Assembly (NCBI RefSeq): GCF_003935715.1
Contig: NZ_RHPP01000010.1
Span: forward strand, 1-58,189
Length of the DNA stretch: 58,189 nt
Reading direction: 5' to 3'
Source: Stenotrophomonas sp. 278
Lineage (GTDB): Bacteria > Pseudomonadota > Gammaproteobacteria > Xanthomonadales > Xanthomonadaceae
In this document: positions 17,038-27,546 of the stretch, in pieces
Position numbering within the stretch: position 1 is the stretch's first letter
Layout: each line of letters opens with the position of its first letter
Position numbers and translations under genes: made by a program
Notes under the pieces: generated by a model
The model's input: the letters and a program-made list of their open reading frames with translations, nothing else
Told to the model about the DNA's origin: nothing
The model's database searches: none

Positions 17038-18981
17038 TTATAGGTCCGACTGCACGCTGCGCAGGTCGCCATACAGCACCTGGCCACGGAAGCCGCGCCG
17101 CACCTGCTGATACAGCTCGCGGAATGCGGGATAGTCATCGGGCTGGCACAACGCGTCGGCACCGCGCACAGCCCGCTGATGCAGCCGATGGTGGGCCACG
17201 ATGTCCTGCCCTTCGCGGGTCCAGGTCAGCTGGTATTCACCGGCGGCGTTGCGGAAGTCGACGCTGCGCGGCATCGCCACGATCGGAACGCTGGCAGGGA
17301 ACCGCAACCTGTAGCGCTCCTCGCGCAGATTGTCGTTGCAGTAGAAGGGGGTCTCATTGCGCTCGGCCGAGGTGCTGCCATACAGGTCACGGAATGACTC
17401 CCCGCCCGGCGCATCCGGCAAGGCCATCCCGCCGACCACGCCGAAGTCGACGTAGTCACGCGCGTGGAAGTCATAGCGGTAGTTGAACGGCCGCTCCAGG
17501 TCCTGCGGATCCCCGAGCAGGGTCAACGCCCCGCCGCCGTCGAATCCGGACGAGGCCATGATGGACTCCTCCACGCGTTCCCGGTTCTGCGCGTTGAGCC
17601 GTGCAAAGGCCGCGCGCATCGCGATCTCGTTCACCTCGCGCGGCTCCTGCACGGTCCGGCCCTGCAGGTTGCCCTCCGCGTCGAACTGGAAGCTGACCTC
17701 GAAGCCCGACCCATTGCGGCTTCCGTCATTGGCCGGCGTGCGTTCCAGTTTCGCGGTCGCGGTATGCAGCACAGGCACGCCCAGATCGCCCTCGGGCAAC
17801 TGGCCAGACCGGGCATAGGCGCTGGTCGAATCCAGGTAGAGGTCGAATTCCGGCACGTAGGTGATGGCATGGTTGAAACGCCCCAGCATGGGAATCGCGG
17901 GAAGCGTCGGACCGCCGCCCGCTCCGATCAGCACCGGCGTGTTGGCGATGCCGCGTGCCGCCAGCAGCGCCTCCAGGATCACCACATGGTCCTTGCAGTC
18001 GCCATAGTGGTTGTCGAGGATGCTCTGTGCCGGGTTCGGTTCCAGCCCGCCATTGCCCAGGTAGACTGCCACGTAGCGGATGTTCTGGGCCACCCAGCGA
18101 TACAGGGCATCGACCTGCTGACGGCGGTCACTGATGCCACGGGTGATCTCTTCGGCCAGGGCCTGGATTCCGGGCGTAACCTGCGCGGCCACGCCTGCCT
18201 TGGCCTGATAGGCCCGTGCCAGCTGCGCCCAGTCGCCATAGGTGCTGGCCATGATGGTCGGGCTGAATTCCCACGCCGCCGCCGTCCAGTTCTGCACCGG
18301 CATCGGCATGGCACGCTGGTAGCGCCATTCCCAGTGCGCCTGGCCACCGTGTCGTGTCGGTTCCCGGCTCCCCTGCACGCCGCGCTGTTCCACGAAGATC
18401 GGCAGGTTGGCCGGCGCGGTGAGCGTCACCCGTGCATCGTCGTACTGATTGAAGACGCTGAAGGTTTCCCACAACCCGAAGTAGCCCGGGAAATACGGCT
18501 GGGTCTGGGTGCGCCGGGTCTGGTAGACCACCCGCGTACCGGGAGCCAGGTTCGGAAACACCACCACCCGCACCTTGCGGTCTGCGTACATCGCGGCCGC
18601 CGCGCTGGAGTAGCTCTCCTGGGTGTAGATGCGTTCGCTCGGGACGTCCCGGCGCTGCCCGTCGGCGGTGATCGTGTACGCCGACAGCACCTCCAGGGTT
18701 TCCATCTTCTCGCTGTAGCTCAGCCGCACCTGGCTGAACTGCTCGACTGCCGCCTTGGTCTTGAGCAGGATTTCGTACTCTTCGGTCTGCACATTGCCGG
18801 CATCCGGCTGCACCACGTAGTCGGCGCGGTAGCGTACGAAGCTGTAATTGTTGCTGGCCTGCGCGTCCGTGGCCGGCACGGAGCCCGCCTGGGTGGGCGC
18901 GTCCGGTGAAGGGGCCGGTACCTGGGCAATCGCAGCAACGGGCAGCGTGAAAGCAGCCAGCATCATCCATTGCTTCAGCAT
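17038..18981 (-). CDS. Secreted DUF3857 and transglutaminase-like domain protein
   Basis: This 647-residue protein has signal peptide MLKQWMMLAAFTLPVAAIA, chosen because AAGGA stands nine bases before this ATG. The N-terminal half (NYSFVRYRADYVVQPDAGNV, EKMETLEVLSAYTITADGQ) is a DUF3857 domain. The middle is a transglutaminase-like fold with the expected triad segments: Cys in HYGDCKDHVVIL, His in FNHAITYV and Asp in YLDSTSAYA. A C-terminal beta region follows. Such proteins are periplasmic in many Gram-negatives, often without known substrate; protease or cross-linking activity is possible because the triad is intact. It is inserted between ftsK and lolA in the shared transcription direction. 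Confidence 0.85.
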   Translation of the reverse strand: MLKQWMMLAAFTLPVAAIAQVPAPSPDAPTQAGSVPATDAQASNNYSFVRYRADYVVQPDAGNVQTEEYEILLKTKAAVEQFSQVRLSYSEKMETLEVLSAYTITADGQRRDVPSERIYTQESYSSAAAAMYADRKVRVVVFPNLAPGTRVVYQTRRTQTQPYFPGYFGLWETFSVFNQYDDARVTLTAPANLPIFVEQRGVQGSREPTRHGGQAHWEWRYQRAMPMPVQNWTAAAWEFSPTIMASTYGDWAQLARAYQAKAGVAAQVTPGIQALAEEITRGISDRRQQVDALYRWVAQNIRYVAVYLGNGGLEPNPAQSILDNHYGDCKDHVVILEALLAARGIANTPVLIGAGGGPTLPAIPMLGRFNHAITYVPEFDLYLDSTSAYARSGQLPEGDLGVPVLHTATAKLERTPANDGSRNGSGFEVSFQFDAEGNLQGRTVQEPREVNEIAMRAAFARLNAQNRERVEESIMASSGFDGGGALTLLGDPQDLERPFNYRYDFHARDYVDFGVVGGMALPDAPGGESFRDLYGSTSAERNETPFYCNDNLREERYRLRFPASVPIVAMPRSVDFRNAAGEYQLTWTREGQDIVAHHRLHQRAVRGADALCQPDDYPAFRELYQQVRRGFRGQVLYGDLRSVQSDL

Positions 18982-19007
18982 TATCGGCATTCCTTGGTGT
19001 ACCGAGG

Positions 19008-19029
19008 GCCGGCCAACGGCCGGCGCTAC
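19008..19029 (-). repeat. GTAG-type palindrome (SMAG/REP-like)
   Basis: On the minus strand it reads GTAGC followed by GCCGGCC-GTT-GGCCGGC. It lies between the ftsK stop and the start of the DUF3857 gene, where it could form a hairpin in the common transcript. Confidence 0.7.
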
Positions 19030-19064
19030 CGGAGAGATCGGTTGCGGTGGGCGCAACCGGCTGC

Positions 19065-21434
19065 TTACTTGGGCGGGGGCGGAGCCAGCACGCTGCGGTC
19101 ACCGTTGTGCTCCGGTGGGCTGACCACACCGGCCATTTCCATGGCCTCGATCAGACGGGCTGCGCGGTTGTAGCCGATCTTCAGCCGGCGCTGCACCCCG
19201 GAGATGGAAGCACGCCGGGTTTCAGTGACGATGCGCAGGGCCTCGTCGTACAGCGGGTCGGACTCGTCGCCGGCACCGGCACTGGCTTCGGGCAGGCCAC
19301 CGGGGCCGACCACCACGCCATCGCCCATGACCTGCACTTCATCCAGCACCCCACTGATGTAATCGGCCGGACCGCTTGCCTTGAGGTGCTCGACCACGCG
19401 GTGCACTTCCTCGTCGGAAACGAACGCACCGTGCACGCGATCCGGCAGGGCGGTGCCGGGCGGCAGGTACAGCATGTCACCGTGGCCCAGCAGGGTTTCC
19501 GCACCCGACTGGTCCAGGATGGTGCGCGAGTCGATCTTGGAGCTCACCTGGAAGCCGATGCGCGTCGGAATATTGGCCTTGATCAGGCCGGTGATCACGT
19601 CCACCGAGGGACGCTGGGTGGCGAGAATCAGGTGGATGCCGGCGGCACGCGCCTTCTGCGCCAGACGCGCAATCAGTTCTTCGACCTTCTTGCCGACGAT
19701 CATCATCATGTCGGCGAATTCGTCGATGAAGATGACGATGAACGGCAACGCCTCCAGCGGGCGCGGGGCCTCGCCCAGCTCCGGATTGGGCTTGAACAGC
19801 GGGTCCATCAGCGGCTGGCCGGCGTCCTCGGCGTCCTTCACCTTTTTGTTGAAGCCCGCCAGGTTGCGCACGCCCACCGCGCTCATCAGCTTGTAACGGC
19901 GCTCCATCTCCGCCACGCACCAGCGCAGGCCGTTGGCGGCCTCCTTCATGTCGGTGACCACCGGGGCCAGCAGATGCGGAATGCCCTGGTAGACACTGAG
20001 TTCCAGCATCTTCGGGTCGATCATCAGCATGCGCAGGTCTTTCGGCGAGGCCTTGTACAGCAGGCTCAGCACCATCGCGTTCACCGCCACGGACTTACCC
20101 GAACCGGTGGTACCGGCCACCAGCAGATGCGGCATGCGCGCCAGGTCGGCCACGGTCGGCCGGCCGGCGATGTCCTTGCCCAGCGCCAAGGTGAGCACGC
20201 TGGCCGACTTGTCGTACTCCTTCGAGCGCAGCAGTTCGGACAGGTAGATCATTTCGCGGGTGACGTTGGGGATCTCCAGGCCGACCACCGACTTGCCCGG
20301 AATCACATCGACCACACGGACCGACTTCACCGACAGGCCGCGGGCGATGTCCTTGTCCAGCGAACTGATCTGGCTGACCTTCACGCCCGGAGCCGGCTCG
20401 ATCTCGAAGCGGGTGATCACCGGGCCCGGATACGCCCCGACCACCTGCGCCTCGATGCGGAAGTCCTTCAGCTTGAACTCGATCTGCCGTGACAGGGTCT
20501 CCAGCGTTTCTTCGTCATAGCCCTTGGGCTGCGGCTTGGGGTCATCCAGCAGCGCCAGCGGCGGCAGGTCCGAGCCATCGCCATTGACGCCACGGAACAT
20601 CGGAATCTGGGTTTCGCGCTTGGCGCGGTCGCTCTTTTCCAGCACCGGTTCGGGCCGCGGCTCGATCTTCACCGGCTCCCGCTTGGCGCGGACCTCGGCG
20701 TCAACCTTGCGCACTTCCTGGCGCTCCACCCGCATGGCGCGGGTCTGCTGCCAGTCGGTGGCCTGTTCTTTCTTGCGTTCCAGCAGCGGCGGAATGGCCA
20801 GGATAACGCGGCCGATCTTTTCCATCACCGCGAACCAGGACAGCCCGGTAGCCAGGGTGATCGACGCCAGCAGCAGTACCAGCACGAACAGGTTCGCGCC
20901 CAGTGCGCCGAAGCCCGCGCTGAGCGAATTACCGACCAGCCGGCCCAGGATGCCGCCGGCGTGGGCGACATCGCCGGTGAACAGGCGCACGTGCAGGAAG
21001 CCGGTGCCGGCAATCAGGAAGCCGACCAGCCCGACCAGCCGCAGCGCCGGGTCCAGGTCATGTTCCGAGGCGTTCTCGCCGCGCTTCAGGCCAAACATCG
21101 CAAACCAGGCCACCGCGCCGAGCACGATGGGCAGCACGAAGGCCATGTAGCCGAACAGCTGCAGCAGCACGTCGGCCACCCAGGCACCGACCCGTCCGCC
21201 CATGTTGTGGATCGGAGCCACCACGCTGCCGGTGTGCGACCAGCCCGGGTCGGAAGCCGAATAGGTGAACAGACTGGCCACCAGATACAGCAGCGCCGGG
21301 GCAATGGCGATCAGCCCCAGGTCGCGCCACAGCCGCTGGCGGCGTGGGTTATCCGCCGCTGGCGCAGGCGCAGCCCGGCGCGACGACGCCTTGCTGTCGG
21401 TTGACTTGGATCGCTCCGGGACCTGTTTCGCCAC
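19065..21434 (-). CDS. ftsK: DNA translocase FtsK
   Basis: This 789-residue protein couples chromosome dimer resolution to septation. Four to five N-terminal membrane helices are visible ([68 protein letters not shown]). A short charged linker leads to the motor domain with Walker [10 protein letters not shown], Walker [15 protein letters not shown] and [21 protein letters not shown]. The C-terminal gamma winged helix ([35 protein letters not shown]) reads polar sequences and activates XerD. The linker is short compared with the more than 1,300-residue E. coli protein. trxB diverges from it. Confidence 0.97.
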   Translation of the reverse strand: MAKQVPERSKSTDSKASSRRAAPAPAADNPRRQRLWRDLGLIAIAPALLYLVASLFTYSASDPGWSHTGSVVAPIHNMGGRVGAWVADVLLQLFGYMAFVLPIVLGAVAWFAMFGLKRGENASEHDLDPALRLVGLVGFLIAGTGFLHVRLFTGDVAHAGGILGRLVGNSLSAGFGALGANLFVLVLLLASITLATGLSWFAVMEKIGRVILAIPPLLERKKEQATDWQQTRAMRVERQEVRKVDAEVRAKREPVKIEPRPEPVLEKSDRAKRETQIPMFRGVNGDGSDLPPLALLDDPKPQPKGYDEETLETLSRQIEFKLKDFRIEAQVVGAYPGPVITRFEIEPAPGVKVSQISSLDKDIARGLSVKSVRVVDVIPGKSVVGLEIPNVTREMIYLSELLRSKEYDKSASVLTLALGKDIAGRPTVADLARMPHLLVAGTTGSGKSVAVNAMVLSLLYKASPKDLRMLMIDPKMLELSVYQGIPHLLAPVVTDMKEAANGLRWCVAEMERRYKLMSAVGVRNLAGFNKKVKDAEDAGQPLMDPLFKPNPELGEAPRPLEALPFIVIFIDEFADMMMIVGKKVEELIARLAQKARAAGIHLILATQRPSVDVITGLIKANIPTRIGFQVSSKIDSRTILDQSGAETLLGHGDMLYLPPGTALPDRVHGAFVSDEEVHRVVEHLKASGPADYISGVLDEVQVMGDGVVVGPGGLPEASAGAGDESDPLYDEALRIVTETRRASISGVQRRLKIGYNRAARLIEAMEMAGVVSPPEHNGDRSVLAPPPPK

Positions 21435-21585
21435 CTTAGACCAGACCTTGGGAATACTCTGTTAGTGCTTGATAATAAACGACTGCGGCGCAGTTTTCAG
21501 GCAGGGCCCTGCAAGCCCTGCCTGGGCACTCTGGCAGACCCGGCCCTGTCCCGCACAGGTTGCCGCGTTCCATCGGTCGCCTTGA

Positions 21586-22650
<1,065 letters not shown>

Positions 22651-22658
22651 TGCTGCTT

Positions 22659-22686
22659 CCCCGGCGCGCCATAGGGCGCGCCGGGG
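22659..22686 (+). terminator. Strong hairpin between convergent trxB and amidase genes
   Basis: CCCCGGCGCGCC-ATAG-GGCGCGCCGGGG is a perfect 12-base stem with a 4-base loop, nine bases after the trxB stop. It has no T run, so termination strength is uncertain; it could serve both converging transcripts. Confidence 0.5.
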
Positions 22687-22700
22687 GGCAACAGGCATGA

Positions 22701-24338
22701 TTACCCCTTCGCAGCCGCGCTCGGCAGGGCGCAGGTCTGGGTGTGCTCCACCGATCCGGTTGTGACCCCGTCAGCGTCACGCATCACGGTTTTCCACTTG
22801 GCCGTGCCGGTGCCGCTGCCCTCACAGCTCAGTTTCAACCGCACCGGTGATGCGGACGGCTCGGTCACCACGTACTCGTAGGGTGTACAGGCACCCGGCT
22901 CGCTGCACCATGCGGGCAGGAGGGTCACGGTAAGCGGGAATTGCGGATTGCCTTCGAAATGCACGGCGGTCGCGCCGCTGCTCAGCGGTGGCAGCGTGAT
23001 GTTGTCGATGCTACTTAGAAACAGTGGCGTGCAGGCCTTTTCCTCACGAAACAGCCGGACGCCCTTTTCCACGCCTTTCATCGAAGCAGTGCGGAAGACC
23101 GGGTCCTGCAGTGCAACCGAATCCTCCGGGTTGGAATGATAGGCGATTTCGACCAGAACAGATGGCATCGTGCCAATGCGATTCTCACCGTGGTTCCCAG
23201 CGTTCGCCCCCTCCCGCACGGGGAAATCCTCGTACCCCGGCTGCGCACGTATCAGCTCCCGCATTCCGCACAGAACACTTGTGGCCAGCGCACGATCCTG
23301 CGGTTTGTCGACGTGGTAGTAGACCTCGACTCCGCGAACGGAACTTGAGTCATTTCCGTTCGTGTGCAGGCTTATCATCGTGCCCGCGCCCAGATGATTG
23401 GCATACAAGGGACGCACACGAATGTCCTCCTTCACTTCCCGGTCGTTGCTGACCAGATTCGGAAGCGAGTTCCACAGATCACCGCGCTCGGGAAGCAGCG
23501 CCTTTATGTGATACCTGGACGACATCTGCTCCCATGGCCGGTTCGAATCCGGGTGAAGTTCCATTGATCGACTCCTGGCCCGATGAATCGTCATCGTGCT
23601 GCGCTCCTCGAGCAGCCGCTGCAACGCATCCCCATAGGCGGGCGTGATCATGTCTTCCCGAAACCCAAACGCATCCGGGCGCTGGTAGTCCCAATTGAGC
23701 GCAGGGTGCACGCGAACCAGTCCGTGACCTGCGGAAACCATCGCGGTTCGGTTCTCAGGATTGCTACTGACGCGAGGAGGTACCTTCAGCTCCTCTGGAT
23801 AGTAGTACTTGAGCGGATGCCCCTGAAACTGGATGTCAACGTCATTGATCGGAAGCCCGGCTTTTTCCGCGTAGTGCCGAAGGGTCACTGCAAGCTCCTG
23901 CAGGAACATTTCATCACCATCCGGCTCTGGTCGGTAGCCATCCTTTACGTCAGCCAGAATTATCTTCGTTGACATATCAATGGACACGCTCACATCAACA
24001 ACGCGTAGTTCACCCCGGCGCTGGACATGCGCGGAGACCCTCCTTGACGCTTCTTTCTGCAGCACATGAATGAGCTCTGGATCCACGTACCACGGCGCGC
24101 CCGAACCAGCATCACTCTTCGGTTGCGGATGACCCGACATGGGTCTCGGTACCTCACGGTCTTTCGAGCTGAAGCTCTCCGTGGCCACGTTTTTCCGTGC
24201 GTCCGCCCGCGATTCCTTGCTCTCCACGAATTCGTCATGTCCAAACGTCTGCGCGTTCACGGCAAACGGAACCGCCAGCGCTACTCCCAGGATGAGCGCG
24301 CGGTTTCCTGCTGCGAGGCGCGGAATCTTCTTGATCAT
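22701..24338 (-). CDS. Secreted N-acetylmuramoyl-L-alanine amidase (Amidase_3) with extra N- and C-terminal regions
   Basis: This 545-residue protein has signal sequence ALILGVALAVPFAVNA and an AGGAG ribosome site. The zinc amidase core is complete: His in VSAGHG, Glu in FREDMITPAY, His in MISLHTNGND and catalytic Glu in PSVLVEIAYHSN. It should cut the amide bond between muramic acid and the peptide stem. Before the core are about 200 residues with a segment (MFLQELAVTLRHYAEKAGLP) resembling no domain I can name. After it is a beta-rich tail of about 110 residues with several cysteines. The gene separates trxB from the aat operon, and its sequence is visibly poorer in GC than its neighbours, which suggests transfer. 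Roles in cell separation, or a secreted lytic function, are both possible. Confidence 0.82.
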   Translation of the reverse strand: MIKKIPRLAAGNRALILGVALAVPFAVNAQTFGHDEFVESKESRADARKNVATESFSSKDREVPRPMSGHPQPKSDAGSGAPWYVDPELIHVLQKEASRRVSAHVQRRGELRVVDVSVSIDMSTKIILADVKDGYRPEPDGDEMFLQELAVTLRHYAEKAGLPINDVDIQFQGHPLKYYYPEELKVPPRVSSNPENRTAMVSAGHGLVRVHPALNWDYQRPDAFGFREDMITPAYGDALQRLLEERSTMTIHRARSRSMELHPDSNRPWEQMSSRYHIKALLPERGDLWNSLPNLVSNDREVKEDIRVRPLYANHLGAGTMISLHTNGNDSSSVRGVEVYYHVDKPQDRALATSVLCGMRELIRAQPGYEDFPVREGANAGNHGENRIGTMPSVLVEIAYHSNPEDSVALQDPVFRTASMKGVEKGVRLFREEKACTPLFLSSIDNITLPPLSSGATAVHFEGNPQFPLTVTLLPAWCSEPGACTPYEYVVTEPSASPVRLKLSCEGSGTGTAKWKTVMRDADGVTTGSVEHTQTCALPSAAAKG

Positions 24339-24460
24339 GTTGATGCTCCTTGAATGTCGTTCGCGAATCGGTCGATGCGCCGGCGAACTCTGCTCTCCGC
24401 GATGCCCCCCAAAATGCGCACTTCATCGCACTTTTACGAGGCGTGGAGAATGAGATTTTC

Positions 24461-24490
24461 TTGTGAGAAACAGACCTCATAAGCTGTCAA
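24461..24490 (-). promoter_or_regulatory. Possible sigma-70 promoter of the amidase gene
   Basis: On the minus strand a perfect TTGACA (24490 to 24485) is followed after 17-18 bases by a weak -10 candidate (CTCACA or TCACAA). The -35 match is strong and the -10 match poor, so an activator may be needed. Confidence 0.3.
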
Positions 24491-24632
24491 CATTTTTTTG
24501 CGTCGAACATGCGAACGGAGCTCGAAACCACGCCTTGACCTGGACGTTCCGCTGCGCACCGAAGACATGACAAATGGCGCAACTCACCTCCTATGCGCCC
24601 CGCATGGGCAATGGCGACGGCTGGATTGCGCT

Positions 24633-24655
24633 GGACACGCATGGCGTGTCCCTAC
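24633..24655 (-). repeat. GTAG-type palindrome (SMAG/REP-like)
   Basis: On the minus strand it reads GTAG followed by GGACACGC-CAT-GCGTGTCC. It resembles the element at 56956-56978 more than the GCCGGGC class found around the signalling genes. Confidence 0.65.
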
Positions 24656-24726
24656 GGGATGTCGTGCGCGGCACACAGTGCGATTCGGAGGCACCTTTTC
24701 CGGCAGACCTGCCCTATCCTTCTGGC

Positions 24727-25857
24727 ATGACCGAGTCACGTTTTCTGCACCGCCTGACCGACCTCCCCGCTGCCGCCTGGGATGCCCTGCACGACGGAAC
24801 CAACCCGTTCGTCAGCCACGCCTTCCTGGCCGGGCTGGAAGCACACGGCTGCCTCCGCCCGGAGTGGGGTTGGCGTCCGCGCCACTTCACCTTATGGGAG
24901 GGAGAAACCCTCGTTGCGGCCATGCCGGGCTACCTCAAGGACAACTCGCACGGCGAATTCGTGTTCGACCACGCCTGGGCCAATGCCTACGCGCGGCACG
25001 GGCTGGACTACTACCCCAAGTGGCTGGGCGCGGTACCGTACTCGCCGGTGACCGGACCACGCCTGCTGGCCCGCGATGGCGTCCACCGCGCCGTGCTGGT
25101 ACAGGCACTGCGCGACGAGGTGGAGCGCATGGGCTGGTCCTCCGCCCACGTCAATTTCCATCCGCAGGACGAAGACCCGGCGTTCGACGCGCGCTGGCTG
25201 CTGCGCGAAGACATCCAGTTCCAATGGCACAACCCCGGCCACTGGAGGGATTTCGATGGCTTCCTGGCGGACATGAACCACAAGCACCGCAAGAACATCC
25301 GCCAGGAACGGGCCAAGCTGGCCCGCACCGGCATCACCTACCGGATCGTGCAGGGTGACGAGGCCAGCGAGGACGACCTGCAGGCCATGCATGGGTTCTA
25401 TCTACAGACGTTTGCCGAGTACGGCAACGCGCCCGCGCTTACCCTGCCCTTCCTGCAGCACCTCGCCGCGCACATGCCGCGCCAGCTGGTCATCTTCCTG
25501 GCCATGGCCAACGGCGTAGCGGTAGCCGGGGCATTGTGCCTGCGCGGCGGTGACACCCTGTACGGTCGTTACTGGGGCGGCATGCCGCTGGCCGGCCTGC
25601 ATTTTGAAACCTGCTACTACCAGGGCATCGACTACTGCCTGCGCGAGGGTCTCACGCGGTTCGAACCCGGGGCGCAGGGCGAGCACAAGCTGGCGCGTGG
25701 CTTCCTGCCGCAGCGGGTGCGCAGCCGGCACTGGCTGGCCGAACCCGACTTCGCCGGCGCGCTGGCTGGCTGGTGCCAGCAGGAACGCGCCGAGGTTGAA
25801 CGCTATGCGCAGGCGCTCGCCCTGCACAGCCCGTTCAAGGCCAGGGACCCGGCATGA
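24727..25857 (+). CDS. GNAT-like protein of the COG3146 (DUF482) family
   Basis: This 376-residue protein starts MTESRFLHRLTDLPAAAWDAL and continues with NPFVSHAFLAGLEAHGCLRP and WGWRPRHFTLW, which are the usual opening of this family. Two acetyltransferase-like halves are implied, the second containing MNHKHRKNIRQERAKLARTG, IFLAMANGVAVAGALCLRGG, YGRYWG, FETCYYQGIDYCL and the final FEPGAQGEHKLARGF. FemAB-type proteins share this fold and add amino acids from charged tRNA, and peptidoglycan biosynthesis has been suggested for the family without proof. The stop overlaps the start of aat by 4 bases; aat also uses aminoacyl-tRNA, which makes the coupling interesting. Confidence 0.85.
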   Translation: MTESRFLHRLTDLPAAAWDALHDGTNPFVSHAFLAGLEAHGCLRPEWGWRPRHFTLWEGETLVAAMPGYLKDNSHGEFVFDHAWANAYARHGLDYYPKWLGAVPYSPVTGPRLLARDGVHRAVLVQALRDEVERMGWSSAHVNFHPQDEDPAFDARWLLREDIQFQWHNPGHWRDFDGFLADMNHKHRKNIRQERAKLARTGITYRIVQGDEASEDDLQAMHGFYLQTFAEYGNAPALTLPFLQHLAAHMPRQLVIFLAMANGVAVAGALCLRGGDTLYGRYWGGMPLAGLHFETCYYQGIDYCLREGLTRFEPGAQGEHKLARGFLPQRVRSRHWLAEPDFAGALAGWCQQERAEVERYAQALALHSPFKARDPA

Positions 25858-26615
25858 GCAGACGCCACCCGTGGCAGCTCGACCCGCACCCGGATGCCCC
25901 GTTCCCGCCGGCCCACACCGCCCTGCGCGAACCGGACGGCCTGCTGGCGGTCGGTGGCGACCTGTCGCCGGTGCGCCTGCTCAATGCGTATGCGAACGGC
26001 ATTTTTCCGTGGTTTTCGGATGGCCAGCCACCGCTGTGGTGGTCGCCGGACCCGCGCACGGTGTTCCACACCGACGGCGTGCATCTGTCCTCGCGGTTCC
26101 GCCGCCAGCTGCGCCGCAGCCCCTGGGTCCTGCGTGCCGATACCGCGTTCGCGGCGGTGATCGGCGCCTGTGCCGCCAGCCCCCGGCCCGGCCAGGACGG
26201 CACCTGGATCACCGACGACATGCGGCTGGCCTACCAGGCCCTGCACGCACTGGGTTACGCCCACTCGGTGGAAGTCTTTGACGGCGAGCGACTGGTAGGC
26301 GGCATCTATGGCGTGGCCATCGGCCGGATGTTTTTCGGGGAAAGCATGTTCAGCGCGGCCAGCGGTGGCTCCAAGGTGGCGCTGGCCGGGCTGGCCCGCT
26401 TCCTGCACCGCTGGGGCTGGCCGCTGATCGACGCGCAGGTGGAGAACGACCACCTGCTGCGCATGGGGGCCGAGCACCTGCCCCGGGAGCGGTTCCTGCA
26501 GCTGGTCAGGCGGCAGGTCCGTGAAGAGGGCTCCGAGGGCACGTGGACCCGGCGATTTGGCGTGATGGCCGCCGCAGAACTGGCCGATGAAGCGCCGCCA
26601 GACGCGGCCCGTTAA
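25854..26615 (+). CDS. aat: Leucyl/phenylalanyl-tRNA-protein transferase
   Basis: This 253-residue cytosolic enzyme transfers Leu or Phe from tRNA to N-terminal Arg or Lys of proteins, marking them for ClpS-ClpA-ClpP. Family motifs are clear: [40 protein letters not shown], and [21 protein letters not shown] followed by MFFGESMFS. Length is normal. It overlaps the preceding GNAT-like gene and is followed by infA; clpA and clpS lie 1-4 kb further on, so the N-degron writer and reader are close together here as in E. coli. Confidence 0.96.
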   Translation: MSRRHPWQLDPHPDAPFPPAHTALREPDGLLAVGGDLSPVRLLNAYANGIFPWFSDGQPPLWWSPDPRTVFHTDGVHLSSRFRRQLRRSPWVLRADTAFAAVIGACAASPRPGQDGTWITDDMRLAYQALHALGYAHSVEVFDGERLVGGIYGVAIGRMFFGESMFSAASGGSKVALAGLARFLHRWGWPLIDAQVENDHLLRMGAEHLPRERFLQLVRRQVREEGSEGTWTRRFGVMAAAELADEAPPDAAR

Positions 26616-26701
26616 CACAAACTTTGCATCATCCGGCGCGTACGCGTAAAATGCCCGCCCTTAAGGCCAGATCGGCCGTTTACAGAACTGCACAGGACTA
26701 C

Positions 26702-26920
26702 ATGTCGAAAGACGACTCCATCGAGTTCGAAGGCACCGTGAGCGAAACGCTGCCGAACACCACTTTCCGCGTTCGACTGGAAAACGGGCATGAAATCATT
26801 GCTCACATCTCCGGCCGCATGCGCAAGAACTACATCCGCATCCTGACCGGCGACCGCGTCAAGGTTGAAATGACGCCGTACGACCTGACCAAGGGTCGCA
26901 TCACCTACCGCATGAAATAA
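26702..26920 (+). CDS. infA: Translation initiation factor IF-1
   Basis: The 72-residue product starts [20 protein letters not shown] and continues [17 protein letters not shown] and [18 protein letters not shown], a standard IF-1 OB fold that blocks the ribosomal A site during initiation. The in-frame upstream extension is not conserved in character and is excluded. The gene lies 86 bases after aat and is followed by a terminator. Confidence 0.97.
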   Translation: MSKDDSIEFEGTVSETLPNTTFRVRLENGHEIIAHISGRMRKNYIRILTGDRVKVEMTPYDLTKGRITYRMK

Positions 26921-26955
26921 GCGGTTGGCGCGGCTCCCTCCCGGGAGCCTCGATC

Positions 26956-26983
26956 AAAGGCCGGCCTTGCGCTGGCCTTTTTG
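26956..26983 (+). terminator. Rho-independent terminator of infA
   Basis: AAAGGCC and GGCCTTT form a stem around a GC-rich loop, ending in five T. It starts about 35 bases after the infA stop. Confidence 0.75.
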
Positions 26984-27135
26984 CGTGGGCGCAATTCAGG
27001 TCTTTGGGCCATTGGTCATCGTGACCGTTTTCACCCTGACATCGGTCAGGCTGCCTTGAAGCAGATTCGCCCGCGGCTGAAGGCGTTCACAGTGGCACCC
27101 GGTCCATTCCGGACCGCCATCGATTGGCCCCCGTC

Positions 27136-27501
27136 ATGAAAACCCTGTTCACGCTGTGCCTGCTTGCCGCCGCGACCACTGCGGGGTCGGCGTTCGCCCA
27201 ATCACCCGCCGATGCACCGGCCGGCAGCGACTGCATCTCACTGTCCAGCGACAAACAGCTGGTCCGCAAGAATGCTGATCGCTCCATCCTGCTGCGCAAT
27301 GGCGGCGATCACTACATCGTGCACCTGGCCACCTCCTGCAACAGCGCCAGCTTCTCGCGGCGCCTGGACTTCACCACCCCGGGCCAGGAAGGCCAGCTGT
27401 GCGGCGCGCGTGCCAGCCGCCTGAACACGGACCAGCAAAGCTGCGACGTCACCCGGCTGGAACCCATCAGCGCCAAGCAGTTCGCCAGCCGCGCCCGCTG
27501 A
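27136..27501 (+). CDS. Small secreted cysteine-containing protein (DUF6491-like), function unknown
   Basis: This 121-residue protein has signal peptide MKTLFTLCLLAAATTAGSAFA. The mature part has four cysteines spaced C-35-C-23-C-14-C in segments DCISLSS, TSCNSAS, GQLCGAR and QSCDVTR, with LLRNGGDHYIVHL between the first two. This pattern and the ending RLEPISAKQF resemble small periplasmic proteins common in Xanthomonadaceae (DUF6491), where two disulfides are likely. A perfect hairpin CCTGAC-ATCG-GTCAGG lies about 86 bases upstream. No role can be named. Confidence 0.75.
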   Translation: MKTLFTLCLLAAATTAGSAFAQSPADAPAGSDCISLSSDKQLVRKNADRSILLRNGGDHYIVHLATSCNSASFSRRLDFTTPGQEGQLCGARASRLNTDQQSCDVTRLEPISAKQFASRAR

Positions 27502-27512
27502 CTGCCTGGATG

Positions 27513-27540
27513 AGAAAAGGCCCCGGGGTTACCGGGGCCT
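27513..27540 (-). terminator. Terminator of clpA, possibly bidirectional
   Basis: AGGCCCCGG, GTTA-like loop and CCGGGGCCT form a strong stem. On the minus strand it is followed by TTTTCTC, which makes it a terminator for clpA; on the plus strand it follows the small secreted gene but has no T run. Confidence 0.75.
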
Positions 27541-27546
27541 CAGTGG

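Larger units (their letters stand above)
24339..24726. other. Low-GC divergent intergenic region between amidase and GNAT genes
   Basis: The 388 bases contain the amidase promoter area, a direct repeat AAGTGCGA-TG-AAGTGCGC on the minus strand near 24415-24435, an unusually A/T-rich stretch at about 24440-24500, and one GTAG-type palindrome. An open frame from 24574 joins the GNAT gene in frame, but it would run through the palindrome and lacks a ribosome site, so it is treated as noncoding. Confidence 0.5.

Noticed and set aside
17464-20492. Two long plus-strand frames over the DUF3857 and ftsK genes
   Set aside because: They are complements of well-supported minus-strand genes with no motif.
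24574-24726. N-terminal extension of the GNAT-like gene by 51 codons
   Set aside because: It runs through a GTAG palindrome, lacks a ribosome site, and the family begins at MTESRFLHRL.
26921-27135. Possible tRNA gene after infA, as in E. coli serW
   Set aside because: Only a terminator and one short hairpin are visible; no cloverleaf or GTTCGA-type T-loop was found.
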